A stretch of DNA of 64,000 nucleotides from Medicago truncatula (Eukaryota; Streptophyta; Magnoliopsida; Fabales; Fabaceae). The stretch spans positions 42,838,755-42,902,754 of the forward strand of contig NC_053048.1 of NCBI RefSeq assembly GCF_003473485.1, in the 5' to 3' direction. The notes below the pieces were generated by a model that did no database searches, was not told the DNA's origin, and saw nothing but the letters and a program-made list of their open reading frames with translations. Below, one piece after another: positions 1 through 10,368 of this stretch (the stretch's first letter is position 1; each line of letters starts with the position of its first letter). Made by a program: the position numbers and the translations under genes.

Positions 1-2184
1 TCAACAATAGGTCTAACTTGTTACAGTCTCTAATAAACAGGGTTTTTAATTTAGGGAAAATATGTAGAGGCAAGGACTCTAGGCTATCACATGATTCAAA
101 ATACAATTCTTCAACGGAAGGGAGTTTTTGTGTGAACAAAAACTTTATGTTGTAACAACAATCAAAACTCAATGATTGAAGATTTATCAACCTTACAAAT
201 TCATCTTGCGGCAAAACAGATTGTTTTGTGGTTACAGTGAAACGTCGAAGGCTGATTAGCTTCCCTAATCCTTTAGGCAAATTTTCAAGCTCCGTGCACC
301 CACCGAGCAACAAAACTTGTAAATGTACGAGTTTACAAATGGATTTTGGTAGTGTTCTGAGTTTGTCATTACGAGAAAGATCTAGAAAACGCAGGTGCTC
401 TAATTTTGTAATTGAATTGGGCAGAGTTTCAAATGAAGAATCACTTAAATCTAAATAGCGCAAGTATTTATATCTTGATACCCATGTATCGAGAACACTT
501 ACACTTTTAAGACCCACTCCATCAATGGGAAATAGTATACTTCTCACACCTCTGGAATTGGGGAACAAAACACGGTCAAGTGAAACATTTTCAACAATTG
601 ATAAATACCTTATCTCTACAAAGTCCTCTCTTCCAACATACACTGCAAGATCATGTATCAAATCATGTACTGAATAAATGATCTTGAATGTAGCTCGTAA
701 ATATATTTTCTTGCAATGCTCTTTAGATTTTCTCTTCCATTTAGGGATTGAACTAATCCAATTGCTACCCAAAGATTACACATTACATCACTGTGGAAAA
801 CATGGTCTTTGGGAAAAAGAGGCAATACAATGTCTTAGATAGGATGACATTTGATCATAGCTTAATTTCAGGGCAGGTAAAATATCATCTTTCTGTTGTT
901 CTAAATTCCAAATAGCAGAGTCTCTGACAAATTCCCACTTACTTAAATCGAAGTTTGAGAAGAGGGAACTTCCCAATGATTTCACAGCCAGTGGAACCCC
1001 TTGACATTTTTTCACAGTATCTTTTCCAATCTCTACTAGATTTGGATATTTTTTTTCTTCGCCATCCTTGAATAAAGATAAACAATTCTTTGGAGAAAGA
1101 CCTTTCAAAACATACGAGGGAACATTACCCATCATCCAAGCAATTGAACTACTACGTGTTGTCACCATAATTTTGCTTTCTGGTGCACCAACTTCTAGCA
1201 AATATTTCAATTCAATCCACTTTGCACGATCTGTTGTAACAAAATGTGTTTAACATTAACCCTTAAGAGTTTTGATGATAACAAAATATTAAAAATTGTC
1301 AATTGGATATGCTAATACTTGTTCAAGTGTACAAGACTATAGACAAAAAAATTGACATCTTAAAAAGGCCTTGGAAGAACAATAAAGAGCAAAGGAATCA
1401 ACAAAAAGGAAGCTTAAAGCGTCTGAAGAAAACTGCTCTTGAAGATAAGGCACTCCTGAAAACAAAGTGTTCCTGAAGTGATGACGACATCAGAAGCAAA
1501 TTCATCAGAAGCAAGTTTATCAGAAGCTAAAAATCACCAGAAGTTGCAGTTCATCAGAGGATGCAACTTAAGGCTTCAAAAGCTGTTTAATGGGATTCAA
1601 CCTCGTCTAAGGATTGAAGAAGACTGGAAAAGTGAAGCAACGACTATTTTGAAAGGATTTGAAGGCATTGGATGTTTGTTCATCAAAGAGCGTTGACAAA
1701 GTACGTTTGTACGAAGTGTACAACCACTACCTCCATTACTCTGTTTTTGTCTCTACTACAAGACAAGAATAACAGCTCTGCCTGCAACGATGTTCCTTCA
1801 CAATGGGAATACATTTGAAATTGATCATTCTTATGACAATAATCATATCAGGCAAAAGATCATTGGTGATTGATCAAAGCTTCAAATGACTTTATTTTGA
1901 ATGTGCTGGCAATTCAATGTCTCTTTCACACCTCTATATAAAGGAGTAAAGACTCAGAGTTATATACAAAACAACAACATCTTACAAGTGCCAAAACTAT
2001 GCTGAAATTGTTCTGCATTCAAAGTTCACTTGGAATTTCTTATCAAAGCTCATATCTTAGAAATTCTAGAGTCTTAAGAGTCTGTATCTGATTTGTATTG
2101 TGAACATCACTGATTGAATATCAAGTGTTCAACCTCAAATATTTTTCTTGTAATTCTGTTTGAATTCAGAAGTCTCTTGCAGTT

Positions 2185-3400
2185 TGATGAGTCATTTATT
2201 ACCTATTTCTAGATATTATTTAGTTTAGTTTTAATTAGATTTTAGTTTATTTTATATTAATATTATTTCCTTTTTAAGATAGTTTACTACAAATTACATT
2301 TTATTATATTTCAGGAATGAATATTGGATGGATTGAGTCTTGGAGCAAAAGAAAGGGATTTGGAGCTGATTCGGTACGAAAATACAAAGATTGGAAGACA
2401 AAATATGTCTCCCCTAAAGTCAGAAGCTTGGCACGGCCCGTGCTAGCATTGGCACGGCCGTGCCACCCTCCAGAGTGTCTTTTGCTGCTTTTGCTTAGAT
2501 TTTAAGCTACTCTATTTTTAGCCCGAATGTAATTGCTTAGATTTTAAGTCAAATGTATGCTATAAATAGAGTAGCCATCCATCACAAATATTCATCTTTT
2601 CTTGGAATGCAATATGTGACAATTGTCTTTCTAATAAAAGTTCATTTACTTTCTTGTTATTTACTTTTATGCTTTCTCTCTTCTTCTCCTTGTGTACGAT
2701 GAACATTAGTGAGTATACTTCTTCTTCTCTTGGGATTATTGGATAAGTCTAAATGACATAATCCTAATCAAACCAAGCTCTAAGCCTTAATCTTATGTAA
2801 CCCTAATTTCTTATCTAAATTCACCGTTTTAACATGGATCAACCATTATCAAACTGTGGAAACGAAAGTGGAGGGTTTGATAATTGTTTATCCATCATCT
2901 CAAATATCAATTCATAAAACGAAAGTGGAGCTTTGATATTCGAACAAGTGAATTTAGACAAGGGTTTCAAAGGCAGCGAAATAGTCTTTGAAATCTTTGA
3001 GACATATAGTTTCGATCTTCAAGGGAACTAATAATGATCAAGTCAGCGAAATAGGCTTGGTTGTTAGAGGAACCAAAATCTAATAGTAATCAAGTCAGCG
3101 AAATAGGCTTGGTTGCTAGAGGAACTAAAGAGAAACTGTCTTGAGAAATTAGGTCTAACATAAAGTTATAAGCTTATAGTTTGGTTTGTGAAGGACTTGT
3201 CATTTAGAGGAACCAATAATCCCAAAACTTTTATCTTTTCTTTTATTATTTTCTTTTAATTAAAAATACAAACTTTTCTACCTTCTAAACCTTCAGTCTA
3301 ATCATTATTTAAAGTTAATTGAATTCCTAACTCCCTGTCGGAACGATACTCTATTTTTACTACTTCGGTAAGACCGTGCACTTGCGGTTTTATCTCATTA
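2185..3400 (+). mobile_element. Nested 1.2-kb solo LTR (Athila-like Gypsy)
   Basis: It begins TGATGAG and ends CTCATTA, and is flanked by CAGTT at 2180-2184 and 3401-3405. Removing it and one CAGTT restores continuity of the surrounding LTR. The right end carries the signature of an LTR 3' end: GTCGGAACGATACTC, then ACTTCGGTA, then a GTGCACTTGCGG motif, typical of Athila/Calypso-type LTRs. A related copy in the opposite orientation lies at 10344-13479. The last base pair is TA instead of the canonical CA, which I read as a point mutation. Near 2440 it contains a GGCACGGCC/GGCCGTGCC palindromic pair. Confidence 0.7.
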
Positions 3401-3615
3401 CAGTTGTGCTTGAGCAATAGAAGTCTCTTGATTGTGTTCAGGAACATAGGAAGTCTCTTGCAGTTGTGCTTGAGCATTTGAAGTCTCTTACTAAGTTTAG
3501 TAGTGAGGAATTGTAATCAGATATTACATAGTGAACTCTCCTTGGAAGTGCAAGGGGGACAGGACTGACTTCTGGTTTGTGGAAGGAACCTGTATAAATT
3601 GTTTTGTGTCTTTCT

Positions 3616-3636
3616 TCTCTCTCTCTCTCTCTCTCT
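3616..3636. repeat. (CT)n microsatellite inside the SIRE-like LTR
   Basis: About ten uninterrupted CT dinucleotides in the 3' part of the LTR, just downstream of its probable transcription start region. Confidence 0.9.
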
Positions 3637-3748
3637 GATTTATCCGCTGCAACTAGTTCTGAATATCACTTCAGAAGTAAAACTCTATCTGCTTCTGATC
3701 AGTGTTTTCAGCTTAGGAGAAAAAGAAGAAAAAGTCAACACAATTCAA

Positions 3749-3754
3749 CCCCCC

Positions 3755-3784
<30 letters not shown>
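3749..3784. repeat. Poly-C tract
   Basis: A run of 36 bases that is all C except for a single G at 3755, placed 20 bp before the end of the SIRE-like LTR. C-rich tracts occur at this point in related LTRs, but this one is unusually long. Its exact length is vulnerable to sequencing slippage. Read on the minus strand it would encode a polyglycine run joined to the CNL fragment, which has no biological meaning. Confidence 0.9.
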
Positions 3785-3785
<1 letters not shown>

Positions 3786-4150
3786 TGTGTTTTTCTCACC
3801 TTCACGATTATCATTCCATACATCATCTAACACGAGTAAAAAGTTTTGACCAGAAAGGATTTGTCTTAGACGACATACTGGTTGCAGGATATCTAAATTC
3901 TTGATGTTTTCTTGGTGAGCAAGACCACTTGATGGAGTAGAAGCTGAAGTATAAAAAGAAGCAGTGATGATTTTAATGATTATCTGCCTGATGTCAAAAT
4001 TGTTAGAGACAAACACCCACATCTTCAATTTGAAAATTTGATCCACCCTTTCATCATTGAACACTAACTTTGCAAGTGTGGTCTTTCCCAATCCTCCAAT
4101 ACCTATTATGGGAATAACACACAAACTTTTATCTCCATCAGTTATTGCAT

Positions 4151-4996
4151 TTGTAATCTGTTAGGACAGATTAACAAAGGTAGTCAGCAAACATCCAGTT
4201 TTGTGGTTTGACAGTTAGAGCTTGCAACCAGAAAAGGCTGTCCTACCAACTCCCAACTTGTTTAGCTTCTTAAATCACAACTTACAATTAAGGATAGGAT
4301 ATTCACAATTAGGAAATATAATTCATGGTTAATTAAATTACCTTTAAATTCAATAAAATACAAAATGCTAAGTACAAATAATTAAAGATGTTTTTGAGTA
4401 CTGAAAATAAAGGATGACAGAGAGTAATCCTTTTCAATTAATTGGCTACATTAAAAAGATATGCTAATGCACACATCTTGAGAAACCTTAAAGCTGCATT
4501 CATCTTTTCCATCGCCATCGACTACTGCTCTGCTCTCTCTTGTGACCCTTGAAGTGCATATGCCTTTTACCCTTCCTGTTTCATCATCTACATTGTCTAG
4601 TAAATAAAGAAAATGTCACTCTCAAAATAAGTTCTCCTTTACTTACTCATACCCAATATATACTTATTTATTTATATGAAACAACATCATTTTGAATATT
4701 CACACAATGTTACTGTTGGAATTTTGTGATCTCATTGTATTGACAAAAATTACAGTTAAAAGAAAGGGTTAAAGTTGCAAAGAAGCTGTAGTGCTACATG
4801 AAGCTTTAAACTAACAAACATTACTAGCAACAACTAATAAAATGAACAAATCTATAAAAACAATTATAGCATAAAGATGTTACACTATAAAAACAATTAA
4901 AAGGATTAAAGTACCCTTATGATAGATAAAATAAGTAGTTCATAAAAGCATATTATCTAACACAACCAACACTTATTTACCCCTAAAAAATAACAT
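4151..4996. other. Spacer between CNL B and A1, duplicated at 23572-24490
   Basis: AT-rich spacer with no long ORF. From about 4207 it matches 23572-24490 closely, including the segment beginning GACAGTTAGAGCTTGC, the small exon described at 4451-4596, and the segment AAAGAAAGGGTTAAAGTTGC. The match shows that the A+B and A2+C pairs arose by duplication of a unit larger than one gene. Confidence 0.8.
4451..4596 (-). other. Probable 3' exon of CNL B (out of frame with exon 1)
   Basis: On the minus strand an acceptor-like TTTACTAG at about 4597-4604 is followed by a 146-nt open stretch beginning DNVDDETGR and ending CISISF plus a stop at 4451-4453. Homologous stretches lie downstream of C (23812-23963) and D (28130-28260). 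Gene B has a donor-like AAG|GTAAAC at 5027/5026. The exon needs to be entered in phase 1, but B's current frame reaches the donor in phase 0, so splicing would add only two residues before a stop. A frame change near 5050 in B explains the loss. The product segment has no recognisable domain. Confidence 0.5.
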
Positions 4997-7657
4997 TTAT
5001 TTGATAGTAAAAAATAATATGTTTACCTTCAAGGTCGATGTCTTCAACTTCACTTCATGTCCTTTTGATTTTCCAATAAAAACACTTTTGATGTGAGAAA
5101 TCATGGGCCAGTACTCACCAGATTGGGCCCGGAATTTTCTGCTCAACTTAGGACAACCAAATATGTGCAAACGTTCAAGGGCGGTGAGGCGATGCATGTT
5201 ACTTGGAAGACTCAACAGTTGAGGACAGTTAACTATGAAGAGCCTTTTAAGACGAGTCATTGTAGATAGACACACTGGAAGCCTCTTTAGATTAGGAAGT
5301 CTTTTGATTGCTAAGGTTTCTAAAGTCTCCATGGCACATACAATCCATTCAGGTAATGTCACAAGCGTTGGCAAACCCATGAGATACAAATGTTTCATCT
5401 TCAATGTTTGGATTGGACTTTCATTGTTCAACAACAGGTTTAACTTCTCACATTTGTCAATGGTCAAAGTATGTAATTCAGGGAAAATATATAGTGGTAA
5501 GGACTCTAGCCTACTACATGATACAATAAGCAGTTCTTCAACGGAAGGGAGTTGATGTCTAAACAAAGACATTATGTTGCCACAATAATGAAAACACAAA
5601 AATTCAAGATGGATCAAGGTTGCAAATTCATCATGTGGCAAAACAGATTGTTTTGTGGTTACAGTTAGACTGCGAAGGCTGATTAGCTTCCCTAATCCTT
5701 TAGGCAAATTTTCAAACTCCGTGCACCCACCGAGATCCAAAACTTGTAAATGTAAGAGTTTGCAAATGGAATTTGGTAGTGTTCTGATTTTGCCATTGCG
5801 AGAAAGATCGAGAACTCGCAGGTGCTCTAATTTTGCAATTGAATTGGGCATGGTTTTATATGAAGAATCACTTAAACCCAAATAACGCAAATATTTGTAC
5901 CTCGACATCAATTTATTCAGAAGACTTTCACTTTCAAGACCTACTCCAAAGATGGGAAATAGTATACTTCTCACACTTCTAGACTTAGGGAACAAATCAA
6001 GGTCAAGTGAATCATCTTTAACAACTGATAAATGCCTTACTTGCTGAGGTATATTACGAGTATGCGAGTCTACCGCTACAAAGTCCTCTCTAGAAACATA
6101 CAAAGCAAGATCATGTATCAAATCATGTACTTTGAACTCACAAATTGAGCCAATTTCCTTTACATCCTGAATAAATGATCTTGAATGCATCTCATCAATA
6201 TATTTCCTTGCAATACTTTCCAGCTTTTCACTTCCATTTAGGGATTGAACTAATCCAAGGGCTACCCAAAGATTACCTATGTCATAACTATTAAAGATAT
6301 AATCTTTGGGATAAAGGGAAAAATAAGCAAAACATTGTCTCAGATATGATGGCATTTGATCATAACTTAATTTTAGCGCAGGTAAAATATCATTAATCTT
6401 TTGTTCTAAATTCCACATCTCAGAGTCCCTAACAAATTCCCACTTACTTATATCAAAGTTTGAGAAGAGAGAACTTGCTAAAGTTCTCACGGCTAGTGGA
6501 ACCCCTTGGCATTTTTTCACAATTTCTTTTCCAATCTCTACTTGATTTGGATAATTTTTTTCTTCGCCTTCCTTGAATGCCCATTTGACAAACAGAGATA
6601 TACAATCCTTTGGAGAAAGACCTTTTAAAACATAAGGAAAAACATCACCCATCATTGAAGCAATTGAGTTACTGCGTGTTGTCACGATAATTTTGCTTCC
6701 TGGTGCACCAACTTTTATCAATTCGATCAATTCAAGCCACTTTGCACGATCATCATTCCATACGTCATCTAACACAACTAAAAACTTTTGACCAGAAAGT
6801 TTTTGTTTGAGACGACTTACTAGCTGCACAATATCTAAGTTGTTGATGTTTTCTAATTGAGCAAGACCACTCGATGGTACTGAAGACGAAGTTAAAGTGG
6901 AAGAGGTGGCAGAGTTGATGATTTTAATGATTATCTTTCTGATGTCGAAATCATCGGAGATACACACCCACATCTTCAACTGGAAAAGTTGATCCATCCT
7001 CTTATCATTGAACACCGACTTTGCAAGTGTTGTCTTTCCCAAACCTCCAATTCCCACTATTGGAATGACACAGAGACTATTATCACCATCACCATCTCCG
7101 CGAGGATGTGGCTGCATCAAAAGATTGATAATTTGATCTTGGTCATTTTTCCTTCCTATTACACTTGAAGTATCAATATCAGGATATGTCATTTCTCTTT
7201 GTTGCACAACGAGTCCGGGATCAACATTTGTAAGACCAAACATGACCCCATCCGCTGCCACCTTATCCAATCTATCCCTAATCTCTTTGATTTGGTGCGC
7301 CATTTTAAAACGGAAAGCAAGTGAATTAGAGGAAGAAAACAAGTGGCGTACCTTCACCCGTGTGCTTCCAGAAGCTTCCACAACTTGTTTTCGCTTGTCT
7401 TGCAAGTCAAATCCATCCAATACATCTTCAGCATCATAGCATATATTTTGAATCTGCCTCAGCCATTCACGCAAGCCATGCTTTTGGTCCTTCTTGCACT
7501 CAGCATCCAACAATACACCACTGACAATTGAGAGAGTGTCTTTGAACTCTTGTAGATCTTTATACACACCATAGGCACGAGAAGCTTCTTCATAAGCATA
7601 AGATGCAAGTTTTCCTAACAGTGAACGAGCAATATCAAAGGCAAATGATTCTGCCAT
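4997..7657 (-). CDS. CC-NB-LRR (CNL) disease-resistance protein B, intact
   Basis: An 886-aa intracellular immune receptor. Residues 1-140 form an Rx-type coiled-coil domain with an EDVID-like motif (DAEDVLDGF near 75-83). The NB-ARC domain follows: P-loop GIGGLGKTT (202-210), RNBS-A FQLKMWVCISDDFD (about 225), kinase-2 KFLVVLDDVW (291-300, with the W typical of CNLs), RNBS-B SKIIVTTRS (321-329), GLPL CQGVPLAV (383-390), RNBS-D CFAYFSLYP (442-450) and an MHD-type motif that reads VHD (510-512). Leucine-rich repeats fill roughly 570-860. Family knowledge: ADP/ATP exchange in NB-ARC switches the receptor on after effector recognition by the LRRs or a partner. The ATG at 7657 begins MAESF, the conserved start in C and D. 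The last 20 or so residues are frame-altered relative to D, and a donor-like site at 5027/5026 suggests an ancestral extra exon. The pathogen recognised is unknown. Confidence 0.93.
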   Translation of the reverse strand: MAESFAFDIARSLLGKLASYAYEEASRAYGVYKDLQEFKDTLSIVSGVLLDAECKKDQKHGLREWLRQIQNICYDAEDVLDGFDLQDKRKQVVEASGSTRVKVRHLFSSSNSLAFRFKMAHQIKEIRDRLDKVAADGVMFGLTNVDPGLVVQQREMTYPDIDTSSVIGRKNDQDQIINLLMQPHPRGDGDGDNSLCVIPIVGIGGLGKTTLAKSVFNDKRMDQLFQLKMWVCISDDFDIRKIIIKIINSATSSTLTSSSVPSSGLAQLENINNLDIVQLVSRLKQKLSGQKFLVVLDDVWNDDRAKWLELIELIKVGAPGSKIIVTTRSNSIASMMGDVFPYVLKGLSPKDCISLFVKWAFKEGEEKNYPNQVEIGKEIVKKCQGVPLAVRTLASSLFSNFDISKWEFVRDSEMWNLEQKINDILPALKLSYDQMPSYLRQCFAYFSLYPKDYIFNSYDIGNLWVALGLVQSLNGSEKLESIARKYIDEMHSRSFIQDVKEIGSICEFKVHDLIHDLALYVSREDFVAVDSHTRNIPQQVRHLSVVKDDSLDLDLFPKSRSVRSILFPIFGVGLESESLLNKLMSRYKYLRYLGLSDSSYKTMPNSIAKLEHLRVLDLSRNGKIRTLPNSICKLLHLQVLDLGGCTEFENLPKGLGKLISLRSLTVTTKQSVLPHDEFATLIHLEFLCFHYCGNIMSLFRHQLPSVEELLIVSCSRLESLPLYIFPELHTLTIDKCEKLNLLLNNESPIQTLKMKHLYLMGLPTLVTLPEWIVCAMETLETLAIKRLPNLKRLPVCLSTMTRLKRLFIVNCPQLLSLPSNMHRLTALERLHIFGCPKLSRKFRAQSGEYWPMISHIKSVFIGKSKGHEVKLKTSTLKVNILFFTIK

Positions 7658-7752
7658 GGTAACTAACGAGAAAAGAGATATGAAACGATGTTGGTATTTT
7701 AAGTTTGTGGTTATGGTTTTTGCTGTGCCTTCTTCCTATCCATACTTATTGA

Positions 7753-7773
7753 TTATATAATGAAGTCAGTCAA
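7753..7773 (-). promoter_or_regulatory. TATA box and W-box upstream of CNL B
   Basis: On the minus strand TTATATAA (7753-7760) lies about 96 bp upstream of the ATG, and TTGACT (7768-7773), a WRKY-binding W-box core, lies just before it. The same W-box at a similar distance is found upstream of C (27213-27218) and A2 (23093-23098). In D the aligned position reads CTGACT, which breaks the TTGAC core. Confidence 0.5.
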
Positions 7774-7919
7774 CTTTAGTAAAAGTAGAGTCGTCGTCTT
7801 CTTCTGTATAGAAACATATTGGATGGACCCATAATTTATGTGGCTGAGTTATGTGGTTCATCCCAAGTTATAAGATGTTTTTTGTTCATTTTAGTCTTTA
7901 AAAAATGTAATTAATTTTA

Positions 7920-9099
7920 GGCTTAAACTCACTTTTCGCCCCCTAAGTTTGCAAAGGTTGCAATTTTGGTCCCTTATTAAAAAAAAATGGCAAAAGTAAC
8001 ACTCTATGTTTAGCCCCTTTTGCAAAACACTAATTTTGACTTGATCAAGCCTATCTGTCACGCCATCTTGTATAATTTTTTTTAAAAAATAAATAAATTT
8101 TCCACGCGTATAATTGTTAAATTAAAAAAATTAAAAAGTAAAGCAACCCAAGAAGAAGCACGTGAGTAGGTTTCATCTTCAACATTTCAACATGATTGAT
8201 ACCCGACAACATAACAATCCAAAAACCTCTTCAGTTTTTTTTGGAACTCTCTTATTTTACAATTCATCATTCTAATGACCTCTTAATTCTTTTTTGCTTG
8301 TTTCAGTTTCATTTATGAATGTTTATCATGTTAAAATATCTATTCTCCAGATCTACAGATTCTATGATTCTTATGGGTGTGAAAAAAACTGGATTACTTG
8401 AATTGATTTGGAACCAAACTGAATTAAACAGAAGCAATTAAACAACAACTTCCATTTGTTTCTCTTGTTCAAACCCAGCACCATCAGAAGTGGTGTAGAA
8501 GGCTACTGAAACACACGTTGTTCCTCAAAAGTGATTATGAAACTCGATCCTAAAACGAGCCCCTCTCTCTCCTCCTTGGTCTTTCATTCCCACCTCGTCG
8601 ACTTCTACAGCGACAATGTTACCATGTTAAGAAATTCAGATGATCTCCTTCAAAACTGAGAAATCCCCAAATTCTTTCTTCATAACAGTCATAACACTAT
8701 GTGCGAAATTATTCTCCATCTGTGTGGTGGTGGAATTTGGGTTTTTTGATTATGGAGTATATAAGAATTGAGATGTGAGTAGGAAGAGGAGAAGAATTGA
8801 GCTTTGTTGAAGATGAAGATGTTTTACCCCCTTTTTTCAGAATTTTAATTCACGTGTTCTTTCTTTCTTTGTTTTTTTTTTTGCTTTTTGATTTTTTTAA
8901 TTTCATTTATATATATATGGCATTTTTATTTAATTTTTAATTGAAAAAAACACATGTGGCGTGCCATGTAGGCTTGACCAAGTCAAAATTGACGTTTTGC
9001 AAAAGGGGCTAAACATGGGGTCACTTTTGCCATTTTTTTTAATAGGGGGCTAAAATTGCAACTTTTGCAAAATTAGGGGGTAAAAAGTGGGTTTAAGCC
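7920..9099. mobile_element. Non-autonomous Mutator-like element, 1180 bp
   Basis: Terminal inverted repeats of about 145 bp (7920-8065 and 8957-9099) begin GGCTTAAACTCAC and end GTGGGTTTAAGCC. The element is flanked by the 9-bp direct repeat TTAATTTTA at 7911-7919 and 9100-9108. A 9-bp TSD with long TIRs is the Mutator-superfamily signature. There is no transposase ORF. The interior has a 40-codon open stretch from 8537 (MKLDPKTSPSL...) that could be a captured exon piece, but I cannot name a source. Confidence 0.8.
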
Positions 9100-9178
9100 T
9101 TAATTTTATTTGAGAAAGAAATATAATGAGTAGTTTTACCAAATGATTTTTATTAAGTATTACTACTGAAAAATTATA

Positions 9179-9461
9179 CTCGCTCCGTCCCTGAATGTAA
9201 GCATCCATTGTATTTTTCACATTCCTTAAAAAAAATTGTTAGTACAATTAATGTGTCTATTTTATGTATTTATATTACTAAATTATCTTTTGTTTGTATG
9301 TGTGTTAAATTTGACTTTTCATATTTCAAGACAGGTTAGTGTGTATTAATTAGGGGTATGTTTATGAAAAAATAATAAATGCATCTACTAATCTAAAAAT
9401 GAGTTTATATTTAAGACAAATTTTTAGTTAAAAATGTGCTTAGATATAGGGACGGAGTGGG
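9179..9461. mobile_element. Stowaway-like MITE
   Basis: Inverted ends CTCGCTCCGTCCCT (left) and AGGGACGGAGTGGG (right), with TA at 9177-9178 on the left. The right TA is not preserved. The CTCCGTCCC termini, TA target and about 280-bp length fit the Tc1/mariner-derived Stowaway group. Confidence 0.65.
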
Positions 9462-10343
9462 TGTTGTGAATTCGGTCAAAAAATCACACCAATGAAAAAC
9501 AAAGATGTGTGGAGCAAAGGAAGTGGTAATCAATAGATAAAGTGTTTCCAAGCAACAACAACAACAAAACAGGCCTAAATCTAAGTGTAGAGAAACACCA
9601 CCAGCATAAATAAAGCAATAAAGATAAGAAATTAATGAAATGAACAAACACACCAAGATTGTTGACCGAGTTCGGTTCAATATGACCTAATCTGGGGGAG
9701 AGAGCAGCCCTCCAAACCACTATGATGAAAGTGTTACAAATGAGTTAGAAGAAATTAGCTTATAAGCTTACAAAAGAACAATACCTAATTTCTACCCATT
9801 TTCATATCACCCACACTCAAAGATGAATCTTAAGAGAAAACGCAAAAGGAAGCTTTTTGATCCTTCCAATGGTGAAATCTCACTACCTAAGGTGTTTACA
9901 ATGTTTCCCAACCCAAGGAATTAGGGGCTATAGTTTGAGAAGAGGGTCCTAAATCAAGGGATTGATTAGGACTATTTTGTTGACTATCGTGGAACTAGAA
10001 AATCATTCATAAGAATAGGTGCAGTATACCAATTAGAGGAACATAGATGATTCGAAAGTCGAAAGACCTGATCTCATCTCTCTTCATATTTTATAACCAC
10101 ATCTATATTTTCTAACCGAATCTTTATTTTATGTTATTTAATTTTATGCAATCAAATCAAATCTACAAACAAAATAATTTATACATCCTAAATATTTACT
10201 TTATTGCTAAATTGAGATTAACACAGTCCTCGTGGATACGAACTTATTTTATTACTTCGATACATTTTTAGTACACTTTCTAAAATATCTATCAAGTTTT
10301 CCCAAAATCGTGACACGATTGAGCACCCTGAAAAACATGCTCT
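9462..10343. mobile_element. LTR-retrotransposon debris, unclassified
   Basis: No intact gene. 9463-9980 begins TGTTGTGAATTCGG and, read on the minus strand, looks like the transcribed part of an LTR. From about 10015 to 10340 there is an Athila-type LTR end with the phrases CCTCGTGGATACGA, TTACTTCGAT and TATCAAGTTTT. No partner LTR or TSD was found. The short minus-strand ORFs here are chance. Confidence 0.4.
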
Positions 10344-10368
10344 TGATGAGATAAAACTGCAAGTGCAC

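Larger units (their letters stand above)
1232..3804 (+). mobile_element. SIRE-like Copia solo LTR inserted in CNL pseudogene A1
   Basis: The element starts TGTTGTAAC and ends CTCACCTTCA. It is flanked by CGATC (1227-1231) and CGATT (3805-3809), a 5-bp target duplication with one mismatch. Paralogues B, C and D read straight through the equivalent site, so the insertion is clear. Apart from the nested element at 2185-3400 it is about 1.35 kb long with no gag or pol, which fits a solo LTR. The repeated CAGAAG motif, the CT tract, the C-rich stretch and the closing TGTTTTTCTCACC resemble legume SIRE/Maximus LTRs; that family name comes from memory. Orientation is taken from the TG...CA ends and the 3'-like C tract. 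Confidence 0.75.
1..4150 (-). pseudogene. CNL pseudogene A1, split by nested LTR elements and lacking its CC domain
   Basis: Read on the minus strand from about 4150, this is an NB-ARC domain: P-loop [14 protein letters not shown], and kinase-2 FLLVLDDVWND near 3800. It is then interrupted by 1232-3804 and resumes at 1231 with RNBS-B (SKIMVTTRSS), GLPL (CQGVPLAV), the winged-helix region and leucine-rich repeats that run off the left edge. No coiled-coil domain precedes the P-loop; the sequence stops matching just upstream of CVIPIIG. Other damage seen: about 8 residues missing after CLSLF, a frameshift near 800 after the RNBS-D region, and a deletion with frameshift near 680 that removes the residues just before VHDLIHDLA. 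Paralogues B and C are intact over the same stretch, so this is a decayed receptor copy and not a short gene. Confidence 0.9.

Noticed and set aside
3735..4124. Minus-strand ORF joining NB-ARC sequence to a polyglycine tail
   Set aside because: The glycines are just the reverse of the poly-C tract at the end of an inserted LTR. It is a chimera of a broken receptor and transposon sequence.
9411..9720. Two cysteine- and leucine-rich minus-strand ORFs
   Set aside because: They sit across a MITE end and LTR debris; the hydrophobic run is translated simple sequence (GTT repeats).
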